From: an uncultured Candidatus Melainabacteria bacterium | GTDB taxonomy: Bacteria > Cyanobacteriota > Vampirovibrionia > Gastranaerophilales > Gastranaerophilaceae | Assembly: GCA_950096985.1 (NCBI GenBank) | Contig: CATNBA010000003.1 | Location: 38,024 to 102,023 of the forward strand | Length of the DNA: 64,000 bases | Reading direction: 5' to 3' | In this document: positions 35,637 through 45,438 of the stretch, piece after piece | How positions within the stretch are numbered: position 1 is the stretch's first letter | How the letters are laid out: each line of letters opens with the position of its first letter | Translations under genes and position numbers: made by a program | The notes under the pieces: model-generated | What the model saw: only the letters and a program-made list of their open reading frames with translations | What the model was told of the DNA's origin: nothing | The model's database searches: none

Positions 35637-37531
35637 TATGTATCAATATCAATAATAGTAACAAATTCTTGAACAAGAGCCGAGTTCCATTTTTTGCCCG
35701 CATCCTGTTTTATGACTTCCACTGCTTGTTTAGGTGTCAGTTCTGCTCTGTAAGTTCTCGGTTCTATTAAAGCATAATAGGCATCTACAATCAAGATGAT
35801 TTGTGATGTCATCGGAATTTTTTCACGTGCTATTTTAGCAGGATATCCGCTGCCGTCCCAATTTTCGTGATGGTGCTCAATAATAGGTATAATATCTTGA
35901 ACTGCGCTTATTGGTTGTAAAATTTCTCTTGCCGCAATAATCGGATGTTCTTTAATCAACTGGCGTTCTTCATCAGTAAGAGGTGTTGTTTTTTGCAAAA
36001 GTTCCTGCGGTATCATCAAGTTTCCGATATCATATAAAAGCATTGCTATTTTCAACTTGTCGATTTCGTTTTTAGGTAAATCAAAACGTTTTGCCAGGCT
36101 TACTGCAAGCAGAACTTTGGATTTTACAATACCGTTTTGGTGGAGCGGATTGTATGTCTGTGTGAGCATATCTGCAACAGTGTATAGAGCCTCTTTAGGA
36201 ACTTCATTATCTTCTTTTTGCAGTTTGTTTTTTATGTGTTCAGATATTTCGTTTCCTATCTGAATATTATGTTTATTCAGAATGTCCATAAATGTATTAA
36301 TTGCTATTTCCTGCCAGCTTGTTTCGGAAATTGGTTTGGCAAGAGTAACTCTGTTTCTGCCGTTGCGTTTAGATTGGTACATTGCTTGGTCGGTTAGCTC
36401 TAAAATATCTTCTATGTTGTCTGAGTGTTCAAGGAATGTTGCGACACCGATACTTGCAGTGATACGTTTGATTGTATCAAGATTTTCGCTTTCCAAAGCT
36501 TTTCTAATTCTTTCTGCAGCAATCATTGCACCTTTGGAATCAACACCCGGGAGAATTACATTAAATTCTTCACCGCCCATACGTGCTGCCGTATCAATCG
36601 AACGGGCATTTCTTTTGAGAACTTCCGCAACTGTTTTGATTGCTAAATCGCCGTATGCGTGACCAAATTTATCATTAATTTGTTTAAGATGGTCTAAATC
36701 AAGACCTATTACACTAAAAGGTTGTTTTTGACGCATAGCACGAGTAACTTCTTTTCTCAGATATTCTTCAAAATATCTTCTGTTATAAAGTCCTGTAAGA
36801 CCATCTGTAACGGCTTGTGCTTTAACTTCTTCAAACAATCCTGCTATTGTTATTGCCATTTCAATTTGTTGGGCAAATATATTTAAGAAATCTGTTTCAC
36901 CCGCTGTTAATTCTTTTCTTGATGAAAATACGTTAAACCAGCCAAAATGTGAGTTTCTTGAATACAGTGGAATATTAATTATTGCTTTGCTAGGGCTGCC
37001 GTCAATAACTTCTTTTAATATATCATCAGGAATTTCTGGGATTACTGACTTTAAAGTTCCGCCGATATCAAGTGTTAAATCAATTTGTTTAGTTTTGGCA
37101 GTTTTTGCGTAGATGCTGTTTTCATTATAAACAAGTTTTCTTGTTTGAATTGGTCCTTTTATTAGTTTGTCAACACGTTTAATTGAAGTATCGTTTGATT
37201 GTGCAAGAACTGTCAAATAAATTCCATGTTCATCTTCGCATTTTTTTATTATGTTGCAATGAAGATACCCGAGTTCTCCCTGAATGCTGTTCACAATTGT
37301 TTCAAGAACGCTTTGCAGCGGACGTGATGCATTCATCATATCCCATATGTGCTGTAAAGTAAGCATTCTTTTGTTAGCAATGTTTAATTCTCGTGTGCGT
37401 TCTTCGATTTCTTTTTCAAGCTGGAGATTTCGTTCATAAATTTCCAGATAGTCTTGTTTCCCGCTATAGATAGTGTTTTCAACTTCTGAAACTTTTTTAT
37501 AAATATCTTTTAAATTTTTGAAGAAATCCAT
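35636..37531 (-). CDS. GAF-GGDEF-HD-GYP signalling protein
   Basis: RMGGEEFNVILPG; EHHHENWDGSGYP; start MDFFKN preferred over the ORF-track start. Confidence 0.9.
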   Translation of the reverse strand: MDFFKNLKDIYKKVSEVENTIYSGKQDYLEIYERNLQLEKEIEERTRELNIANKRMLTLQHIWDMMNASRPLQSVLETIVNSIQGELGYLHCNIIKKCEDEHGIYLTVLAQSNDTSIKRVDKLIKGPIQTRKLVYNENSIYAKTAKTKQIDLTLDIGGTLKSVIPEIPDDILKEVIDGSPSKAIINIPLYSRNSHFGWFNVFSSRKELTAGETDFLNIFAQQIEMAITIAGLFEEVKAQAVTDGLTGLYNRRYFEEYLRKEVTRAMRQKQPFSVIGLDLDHLKQINDKFGHAYGDLAIKTVAEVLKRNARSIDTAARMGGEEFNVILPGVDSKGAMIAAERIRKALESENLDTIKRITASIGVATFLEHSDNIEDILELTDQAMYQSKRNGRNRVTLAKPISETSWQEIAINTFMDILNKHNIQIGNEISEHIKNKLQKEDNEVPKEALYTVADMLTQTYNPLHQNGIVKSKVLLAVSLAKRFDLPKNEIDKLKIAMLLYDIGNLMIPQELLQKTTPLTDEERQLIKEHPIIAAREILQPISAVQDIIPIIEHHHENWDGSGYPAKIAREKIPMTSQIILIVDAYYALIEPRTYRAELTPKQAVEVIKQDAGKKWNSALVQEFVTIIDIDT

Positions 37532-37614
37532 ATATATATTATACACTATGTTAGAAATTTTACAAGCGACGAAGTCGCTTTCCATATCATACTTTGTTTA
37601 AATTTTTTTTACAT

Positions 37615-38553
37615 TTAGTGCTCTAAAAAAGCCGCGCCGATAACTCCCGAATAATCACCAAGCATAGCTTTTTTGAATTTAATTTTTTCGGCAGGTATAG
37701 GCAGTGATTTAGCTCTGGCTTTTTTAATTGTTTTATCATAAAAATAATCAACAGCCTCAATCAAGCCTCCGCCAAGGATTACAAGCTCCGGATTTATAAA
37801 GTTGATTACACTTGCAATGCCGCCTGATAAATATTCTGATGCTTCTGTGACATATTGCAGTACAAGTTCATCTTCTCTTTCGATTGATTTTTGTATCATG
37901 CTTGAAGTTATTGATTTCCCGGATTCAAGGTATTCAAGAATACAAGATTTTCTCCCCTTTTTTAAAGCTCCTTCAATTCTTCTTTCAATTGCGGAACGTG
38001 ATGCATAAGCCTCTAAGCAGCCGTGTCCTCCGCAAGCGCATTGTCTGCCGTTTAAATCTACTATCATATGTCCTATTTCGCCCGCAGTACCTGTTGCTCC
38101 GCGAATAATTTTACCGTTTTTGATAATTGATGAACCAACACCAGTGCCCACAAATATACAGATAAAATCATTACAATCTTTTCCCGCGCCGAACTTTTGT
38201 TCACCAAGTGCAGCAACTTCAACATCATTACCTACAAACACAGGTATATTAAAATGTGAATTTAAAATTTCTTTAATATTTAAATCATAGCAGTCTAAGT
38301 TTGGAGCTGCCAGTATAATACCTTTTTCCCTGTCAATTTGACCTGCCGAACCGACACCGATAGAATACACTTCATCAAAGTTTGCCTGAAGTTCTTCTAT
38401 CCCCTCAATCATTTTTTTTGTAATATTTTTAGGACCTTTGTCTTTTTTTGTTTTCTTTTTAATGCAGTCAATAACCCTTCCGCTTTCCCGTTCTATAAGC
38501 GCAATAAGTATTTTTGTTCCGCCTAAATCAATTCCTATTGAATACTTTTTCAT
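37615..38553 (-). CDS. ROK-family glucokinase/sugar kinase
   Basis: GIDLGGTKI, VGTGVGSSII, GEIGHMIVDLNGRQCACGGHGCLEAYAS. Confidence 0.9.
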   Translation of the reverse strand: MKKYSIGIDLGGTKILIALIERESGRVIDCIKKKTKKDKGPKNITKKMIEGIEELQANFDEVYSIGVGSAGQIDREKGIILAAPNLDCYDLNIKEILNSHFNIPVFVGNDVEVAALGEQKFGAGKDCNDFICIFVGTGVGSSIIKNGKIIRGATGTAGEIGHMIVDLNGRQCACGGHGCLEAYASRSAIERRIEGALKKGRKSCILEYLESGKSITSSMIQKSIEREDELVLQYVTEASEYLSGGIASVINFINPELVILGGGLIEAVDYFYDKTIKKARAKSLPIPAEKIKFKKAMLGDYSGVIGAAFLEH

Positions 38554-38632
38554 ATACCTGAAATTATATATTAAAATGTTAGAATTTGCAAAAACATATT
38601 TTATTTGTTAGCATAATATTTGAGGGGGTATT

Positions 38633-40180
38633 ATGAGATTGAAAAACAGAATATTGACTGCTTTAATATTAACTGCATTATCCGCGCAATGTGCGTTTAG
38701 TGCTGATGTATGGGTAAATGATTTGAGAAGATTATTTTCAAATAACTCAGCAATAATTTACGAAGTTAATTTGAGAACTTTTGGAGCGCAGGATACAAAT
38801 AAAAACGGAATTATTGATTTTGATGACGGTGAAGAAAGCGGTACTTTTTTAAATGCAATCTCAAAACTTGATGAACTTAAACAAAAAGGCGTCAATACCC
38901 TCCATATACTGCCGATTACACCAATTGGTAAAACCAAAGCTTTGGGAACAGCAGGTTCATTATATTCTGCTTTGAGTTTTAATACATTAAATCCACAGCT
39001 GGGGAGTAAAAATACGGCTTTATCACTAAAATCACAAGCAATAAAATTTATTGATGAGGCACACAAAAGAAATATTCGCATAATAATCGATTTACCTTCT
39101 TGCGGCTCTTATGATTTATATATGCAGCGTCCCGAGTTGTTTGTAAAAGATAAAACAGGTCAGGCTGTAATTCCAGCCGATTGGACAGATGTAAGGTTAC
39201 TGGATGCAGGAACAGAAAATGCCGTAAATAATAATGTTTATACATTGTATAAAGAATTTGTTGATTTGGTTATGGGTATAGGTGCTGACGGTATAAGGGC
39301 TGATGTTGCAACAAACAAGCCGGCTAAGTTTTGGAAAGATTTAATTGACTATTCCAGAATGAAAGACCCGCAATTTTTATGGCTTGCCGAAGCTTCAGAA
39401 AGTTGGACTGAACCTGTAAGTGAAAATGCAGTATTTACACCTTACAATAAACTTCTTCAAGCCGGATTTGACGGATATTACGGAAGTTATTTTAACTTGA
39501 AAAATTTTAAAACTGGTAAAGAACTTATCAACCTTATACAAAATACAAAAACAAATATTGCAGGATATTCAGACCCGAAAGCTGTAATTGGAAGTTTTAC
39601 AACACATGATGAAATGAGCCCTGTATTAATTAACGGTACAAAATACTCGGAAATGATAATCTGGCTTAATGCTACTTTGCCATTGAATTCTTACTTTGTA
39701 GATGGATTTGATACAGGTGATAATTATATTTATTTATGGGCAAATAAAGATGCTTTCAGAACATTTACAGATGATGATTATTATTTTGTCCATCGCGGGA
39801 AAATAGATATATTTAATTTTTCAAGAGCTCCCGGCGGCAGAGATGACAAACTGCTTATCTCATTTATTATGGGTAATAAATTAAAAAGACAATTTATTCC
39901 AATGATTAATAACGGGAAATTTATCCCGTTGAAAGCCTCAGTCCCTTCGGTATTTGCTTATGCAGTTAGTTATAACGGCAAAAGTGTTATAGTGATAGGT
40001 AACCTTAATTTTAGAACAAATGCAGATGTTTTTGTTTCAGTTCCAAAATTAACTCCTGATAATATGGTTTTACCTGTCAAAATTGACAGTATTCCAATAA
40101 CTCAAAGAGGCGGATTAAAAATGACATTAAATGCAGGAGAAACAGTTGTACTAATGCTTGAAGATTTTGAGGTCAAATAA
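38633..40180 (+). CDS. secreted GH13 alpha-amylase-family protein
   Basis: Signal peptide; DGIRADVA, FLWLAEASE, SFTTHDE motifs. Confidence 0.85.
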   Translation: MRLKNRILTALILTALSAQCAFSADVWVNDLRRLFSNNSAIIYEVNLRTFGAQDTNKNGIIDFDDGEESGTFLNAISKLDELKQKGVNTLHILPITPIGKTKALGTAGSLYSALSFNTLNPQLGSKNTALSLKSQAIKFIDEAHKRNIRIIIDLPSCGSYDLYMQRPELFVKDKTGQAVIPADWTDVRLLDAGTENAVNNNVYTLYKEFVDLVMGIGADGIRADVATNKPAKFWKDLIDYSRMKDPQFLWLAEASESWTEPVSENAVFTPYNKLLQAGFDGYYGSYFNLKNFKTGKELINLIQNTKTNIAGYSDPKAVIGSFTTHDEMSPVLINGTKYSEMIIWLNATLPLNSYFVDGFDTGDNYIYLWANKDAFRTFTDDDYYFVHRGKIDIFNFSRAPGGRDDKLLISFIMGNKLKRQFIPMINNGKFIPLKASVPSVFAYAVSYNGKSVIVIGNLNFRTNADVFVSVPKLTPDNMVLPVKIDSIPITQRGGLKMTLNAGETVVLMLEDFEVK

Positions 40181-43100
40181 TTAAGCATAGTATCTTTGAG
40201 ATTTTGCCAAAGCTTGAACACGTCTTCTGCGGTATAGTTCATTCTTTCTCATGATTTCTTTAGTGCGTGCTGTTAATTTGCCTGGAGCAGCAGCTTTCTT
40301 TTTAGTTTCGCCTTCTTGATTTTGTGACATAAACATTCCTGCAACTTGCATAGTGCTATTTGCAGTTTGTCCTGCAATATCAATTATTTGACCTATTTTG
40401 TCCATTTTTGCTTGTTTATCAGCATTTAAGAAAGCCATTTGATCTTTGTATTGTTGACGACTATCAAGTTCACCTTGCAATTTTGAAGCTCCGATACTTG
40501 TAGTGAATTTTTTCGCATCTTCTTTTTGTATTTTTGTTAATTCACCTTGTAGTTGGTCGTTATTTTTATCAGAGTAATATTCGCTTGAACCATTTAAGAT
40601 TTCTTGTTTTTTATTTTTATCATCAGTTTTTTTAGCTAAACCTTTTTGTCTTTCTTTTGCATCTTTTGCTTCTTTAAGTTGTTGTTGATGATCAGCTTTA
40701 AGAACTTTGCCATTTGAATCAAGTTTAACTTCTTTACCATTCGGACCAATAATTTTGTCACCTGAAACTTTATAACCAGCCGGAAGTTTAACTTCTTTGC
40801 CATCAGGTCCAATAATTCTTCCGTCTTTTACTGTTGCTTTATTGCCATTTTCAGCAGTTTGGTTGTTATTTGTATTTTGTGTATTTGTTTTGATTTTACC
40901 GTCAGTACCAACTTTAACTTTGTTGCCGTTTGCATCAATGACTTCATTGCCTTTAATTTTGCAGCCTTCAGGAAGTTTAACTTCTTTACCGTCCGGACCA
41001 ATCAATTTGCCATCTTTTACAGTTGTTTCATTGTTATTTTTATTGGTATTTTTAGTTTTGTCTTTATTGTCTTCGCTATTATTGTCGGTATCTTCTTTGT
41101 TTTTATTAGCTGCACTGTTAGCTAACTGACCGATTGAACCTAAGGTTTGCATACCACCGCCGATTGTTCCCAAGATGCTTGCAGTTTTTTCATCCCCGCC
41201 AAATTCTGTCATAATTTGGCTTGTTGATGATAATGCAGTACCTGTTGCACTTGTGATTGTAGCAATTTTACCAAGAGTATTTTGACCACCCATATTGCTA
41301 ACGCTTGATGCGGCACCTGTAACAGCGGAACCTACTCCTGCAATTGTACCAATTTTGCTTGCAATACCACTTGCTTCTTTACCTTGGACTGCTCTTACGT
41401 TGTTAACCATTTCTGCAGAAGATGATACAATCTGCAAACCTGCAGTTACAAAATTCAAAGCACTTGAAGATGCTCCACCTGTACCTGTAGCAGCAGTTAC
41501 TGCGCTTATTGCAGCTGAACCTATAGCCATTAAACCTGCTGCTAAATTTCCGTTTGCAATATTGATAATACCTTTAGTTACACCACAAGCTACTGTACCA
41601 TAAGTACCTATAGTAGTTAACAATTCACCTTTAACTTCTAATGTTGCACCTGTTGAAACTAGAGCTGCACCTGCAGCAGCGGTAAATGGGTTACTTAACA
41701 TTGGTGTGCCTGTTGAAATACAAATTTTACCGGCTGTACTTAATATTGTACCAACAGAAGATGTTATAGAAAATACGTTTTCAGCTATACCAACAATCGC
41801 AAGTTGTTTTGCAAGCCTTTTTTGTTTGTCTTTTTCTTGCTTTTCTGTTTCTTTTAATTTTTTTGTTCTAAGTTTAGTTGTTTTTTCGAATTTTTTTGTT
41901 TTAGTTTTTATAGATTTTTCAATTTTTGTGATTTTTTTTCTGTTTCTTACAACAATTCTATCCTGACTTTTGAACTCAATACCTAATTCATTGATTCTTT
42001 GACTATTTTGATCAAGTTTACCTTGATTGTCAGAACCACCTGATGATGTGATTGTAAAGCTGTTTGAAGCAAGAACACCACCTTGTCCTCCTTCCTGTTG
42101 AGCAGGTTGTTGATTTGGTTGGTTCATTTGTTTTGCTTCTTCTTCAGCTGCAACTTGTTCGCTTTCAGCAGAAAGAGTTTCATATTCTACCAGTAGTACT
42201 TCTTGTTTTTCTACTGCACGTAGTGATTCTTCATTTAATTTGATAACTTCTTCTTGTTCTTTTTGTATTTGTTTTTCAAGTCGTTTTGCTTCTTTTGCTA
42301 GTTGTTTTTCATCTTTTTCTGTATTTTTTCTGATTTTTTCAGAATCTTTACCATCATCAGTTGCACTGTCAGCAGCATCATCAACGATATCTTGTTGTTT
42401 GTCTGCAGCACCTTCTTGTTTATCACCTGATGCTTTGACTGCATCAGGGTCTTCTTCTTTTTCTTCTTTCTTACCTGTGCCTTCAGTTACTTCTGTATTT
42501 TGTGCGTCTTCTGTTTCTTCAACAGCATCTGTTGAATTTTCCTCTGCAGGAACAGCAGCTGTTTCAACTCCTGTATCTTCAGCAGTTTCTTGAGCTTCAG
42601 TTACAACTTCTTCTTCTACAACTGAAGAATTTGTATCTTCTGTTGTTGGGGGGGGATCTACTTCTTCTTCATTTTCTGTACCTTGCGCACCTTCTGCATT
42701 TTCTTCTTCATCTGCAGGTATTACAGTGGCATCTTCGCCTGTTACTGAAATGATTTGAGCTTCCAAACTTGTTAAACTATTGAGTGCGTTGTCTTCTTCT
42801 TTTACAGATTTACCTGTAGCTTTTTCTGCTATTGATGGGAGAGGACTATCGCCTTCTGCTTGTGCAACAAGTCCGATACCTGTACTAATAGTACCTAAAA
42901 CAATATTTCTAAGACCTTTTTCAAGTTGCAAAGCCATAATCTGCATCATGCCTAATTCAACACGATACATACCGATTTTTGAAAGTGTTTCACCGCTTGC
43001 ATCTGTAAAGTTTAATCTTTCTTTTGCAGCAGGAATAACTTCTTCTTTGTATTGTGTATCTTTTTTCAAAGCTTCTGCTTGTGCAGGTATTGCTTCAGAA

Positions 43101-44917
43101 ATGATTTCACTTTCTTTTGCAGTTGAATTCTTAAATTTGTCTTTTGCATCTTCTGATTCAGATTTAATATTAGTGATTTCTTCGTTGTTAGATGCAATTT
43201 TTTGTCTTAATTCTGCAACTTTTACATTGTCTGTTTTATTATCAGTTTGTTCGTTTTTAGTTTCTTTATCTGCTTTTTCTGTTGGCTGTTGTTTATTAAG
43301 TTCGTCAGCAGATTTGCCTGTCAAGTTTTCTAATTCTTGATTAGCTTCTTTGTTTTCTTGTTCCATTTCTTGAATTCTAGCTTGGCGTTGTTCTTCTTTT
43401 TTCTGGAATTCATTTACAAGTTTTGTAACTTTGAAACCTGCTATTTTAGCAAATTTTTTGTCATTTTTAGCAACTTTAATTGATTTAATAGCGCTTACAG
43501 TTTGTTTCAATAAATCAACGTTAATATCAGAAGCTTCTTTAATAAGTTCTTTTACGTTTTTGTCGTTAATAACAAAGTCTTCTTGTTCTGTAATTTCAGG
43601 GTTTTTATCTTCGCCTTGAGCTGATTGTGTTTCTTGTGCAGGCTGTTCTTCTGCATTTTCAACAGCTTCAGCGCTGTCTGCTGCTTCTGCTTTAGGCTGT
43701 TCAGTACCGAGGATTGCATCCTTACCTGCGATTTGATTTTCGATATCAAGAACTTGAGCAATATTATTAACAGATTTTTGAGTTTCTTCTGTGTATTCTT
43801 TCGCATCATTACCTGTTACAACAGCTTCTTTTGCAAGTGATTTACCTGTTGCCATAAGTGCAATAGCGTGTAACAAGCCTGTTTGACCCATTACTTCTTT
43901 TCTTGTAGCTTTGTAATTAGCTTTAGATGTATAATCTGCTAATGTGTCGCCTATTTCAATAGTTTCTTCAGCAAGCTGTTCGCCTAAAATAGAAAGAATG
44001 TTAAGTTCATTCATTGCTCTTGCGATTTCACGTTTATCAATTGAAAAATTGTTGTTTTCAGAACCTGATTTTTTTTCTTCAAACATTCCTGTTAATTGAG
44101 CATAACGTCTTGCTTCAGATTTTGATAAAGGTTCGCCATTGTTGATTTTTGTCTGAATTTTGTTCCATTCTCTAACAAAGTTTTCAAATTCTCTAAGAGA
44201 ACGTTTTTGTTCTTTCATTTTTGCAGCAAGTTTTTTGTTTCTTTTGTTTTGTTGGGGTAAAAGGTCTTCTACTTTATCGTCAATTTTTTCGTTTGTTTCA
44301 TTACACTTTTTAATTTTCTTTTGAGCTTTCGGAATTAAATTAATAAAAGAGTCTTTTTCTGCATCTTCAGTATCTTCACTTTCACTTGCAATTTGAGTTG
44401 CAGCTTGAGTTTGCAATACTGTGTTTGCAATGTCAATAACTTCTTGAGGAATATTAACGCCACCGTCTGCCATTTGGATAATTTCTTCAGCAGAATAAAC
44501 AGCCCATTGCTCATCAAGAACTAAACCATTTTTCTTTGCGTATGCATCAAGGGTATATTTTGTATTAATAGCATTTTTAGTAGATTGAGAAACGCATCCT
44601 TCAACAGTTGTTAGAGTGCCGTCAGAATTTGTGATAGTTTTTACTTTTACAACTTTGCCGTTAACTCTAACTACTTTATCAACGCCACCATCATTGTATG
44701 TTTTAACAGTAATATTTGAATCAAGGTTGAAGCCTTTAGGAGCAATTATTTCGTAGCCGACTTCATCCTGGCAATATTTTTCAAAGTTTGCAAGGGTATC
44801 ATTATCCATTTCGTAGAAAAGACGTAATGCTTCGCGGTAAGAAATTTCTACACCGTTTTGCATGTAGTAGAATTCTTGGAATATTTCAAATTTATTTGGC
44901 ATACCGCTTATTTGCAT
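40181..44917 (-). CDS. giant coiled-coil protein (1578 aa) with Gly/Ala/Ser-rich hydrophobic region and tandem repeats
   Basis: Long uninterrupted ORF; VKDGxxIGPDGKEVKLPxG repeats. Confidence 0.85.
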   Translation of the reverse strand: MQISGMPNKFEIFQEFYYMQNGVEISYREALRLFYEMDNDTLANFEKYCQDEVGYEIIAPKGFNLDSNITVKTYNDGGVDKVVRVNGKVVKVKTITNSDGTLTTVEGCVSQSTKNAINTKYTLDAYAKKNGLVLDEQWAVYSAEEIIQMADGGVNIPQEVIDIANTVLQTQAATQIASESEDTEDAEKDSFINLIPKAQKKIKKCNETNEKIDDKVEDLLPQQNKRNKKLAAKMKEQKRSLREFENFVREWNKIQTKINNGEPLSKSEARRYAQLTGMFEEKKSGSENNNFSIDKREIARAMNELNILSILGEQLAEETIEIGDTLADYTSKANYKATRKEVMGQTGLLHAIALMATGKSLAKEAVVTGNDAKEYTEETQKSVNNIAQVLDIENQIAGKDAILGTEQPKAEAADSAEAVENAEEQPAQETQSAQGEDKNPEITEQEDFVINDKNVKELIKEASDINVDLLKQTVSAIKSIKVAKNDKKFAKIAGFKVTKLVNEFQKKEEQRQARIQEMEQENKEANQELENLTGKSADELNKQQPTEKADKETKNEQTDNKTDNVKVAELRQKIASNNEEITNIKSESEDAKDKFKNSTAKESEIISEAIPAQAEALKKDTQYKEEVIPAAKERLNFTDASGETLSKIGMYRVELGMMQIMALQLEKGLRNIVLGTISTGIGLVAQAEGDSPLPSIAEKATGKSVKEEDNALNSLTSLEAQIISVTGEDATVIPADEEENAEGAQGTENEEEVDPPPTTEDTNSSVVEEEVVTEAQETAEDTGVETAAVPAEENSTDAVEETEDAQNTEVTEGTGKKEEKEEDPDAVKASGDKQEGAADKQQDIVDDAADSATDDGKDSEKIRKNTEKDEKQLAKEAKRLEKQIQKEQEEVIKLNEESLRAVEKQEVLLVEYETLSAESEQVAAEEEAKQMNQPNQQPAQQEGGQGGVLASNSFTITSSGGSDNQGKLDQNSQRINELGIEFKSQDRIVVRNRKKITKIEKSIKTKTKKFEKTTKLRTKKLKETEKQEKDKQKRLAKQLAIVGIAENVFSITSSVGTILSTAGKICISTGTPMLSNPFTAAAGAALVSTGATLEVKGELLTTIGTYGTVACGVTKGIINIANGNLAAGLMAIGSAAISAVTAATGTGGASSSALNFVTAGLQIVSSSAEMVNNVRAVQGKEASGIASKIGTIAGVGSAVTGAASSVSNMGGQNTLGKIATITSATGTALSSTSQIMTEFGGDEKTASILGTIGGGMQTLGSIGQLANSAANKNKEDTDNNSEDNKDKTKNTNKNNNETTVKDGKLIGPDGKEVKLPEGCKIKGNEVIDANGNKVKVGTDGKIKTNTQNTNNNQTAENGNKATVKDGRIIGPDGKEVKLPAGYKVSGDKIIGPNGKEVKLDSNGKVLKADHQQQLKEAKDAKERQKGLAKKTDDKNKKQEILNGSSEYYSDKNNDQLQGELTKIQKEDAKKFTTSIGASKLQGELDSRQQYKDQMAFLNADKQAKMDKIGQIIDIAGQTANSTMQVAGMFMSQNQEGETKKKAAAPGKLTARTKEIMRKNELYRRRRVQALAKSQRYYA
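40690..41030 (-). repeat. intragenic degenerate tandem repeat (two units)
   Basis: VKDG[KR][LI]IGPDGKEVKLP[EA]G[CY]K... repeated. Confidence 0.8.
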
Positions 44918-44947
44918 AGAAAAATCCTTTTTTACCCTTTGTATTTT

Positions 44948-44975
44948 TTATCGGTAAATAAAGGATTAAACTTTA
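44948..44975 (-). promoter_or_regulatory. sigma28/FliA-like promoter TAAAGTTT-N12-ACCGATAA
   Basis: Minus-strand reading; 31 nt before the giant-protein ATG. Confidence 0.65.
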
Positions 44976-45002
44976 ATAAATTTCGATTTTTGTTAACAAA
45001 TG

Positions 45003-45027
45003 TAAAGGGCGATTAAATATCGCCCTT
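45003..45027 (-). terminator. hairpin terminator after trxA
   Basis: AAAGGGCGAT-loop-ATCGCCCTTT. Confidence 0.7.
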
Positions 45028-45033
45028 TCGAGA

Positions 45034-45354
45034 TTATAAATGTTTTTCTATATTAGAAATTATTGTTGATTTCGGCATTAAACCGACTAACCTTTCCAAT
45101 GCTTTTCCGTTTTTGAAAACAAGAAGACTTGGAAGCCCGCTGATTGAGTAATCTTGAGCTGTTTTAAGATTTTCATCAGTATTAACTTTTACAAATTTAA
45201 CTTTATCTGAAAATTCATTTGCAACTTCGTCCAAAATCGGTCCTAATTTTCTGCAAGGTCCGCACCAAGGTGCCCAAAAATCTACAACTACAGGCTGTTC
45301 GCAGTTTAGAACTTCTTGTTCAAAGCTTGAATCATTGATATCAATTGCCATCAC
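45034..45354 (-). CDS. trxA: thioredoxin
   Basis: VVDFWAPWCGPCRKLGPILDE. Confidence 0.96.
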   Translation of the reverse strand: MMAIDINDSSFEQEVLNCEQPVVVDFWAPWCGPCRKLGPILDEVANEFSDKVKFVKVNTDENLKTAQDYSISGLPSLLVFKNGKALERLVGLMPKSTIISNIEKHL

Positions 45355-45438
45355 ATATCTCCTTTTTTTAACGATTTTATTCTATCACAGAAATTTTTTT
45401 TGTGCTATTATCTTAACAGAGTTCAATAGGATAAAAAA

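Noticed and set aside
37562-37578. AGCGAC-GAA-GTCGCT palindrome upstream of the GGDEF gene as a copy of the 26-bp repeat
   Set aside because: Different sequence; only a generic short hairpin
40797-43840. Several plus-strand Ser/Leu/Phe-rich ORFs antisense to the giant gene (e.g. 41295, 42240, 42502, 42780)
   Set aside because: Composition is explained by the complement of an acidic/Lys-rich coiled-coil gene; no SD or domain support
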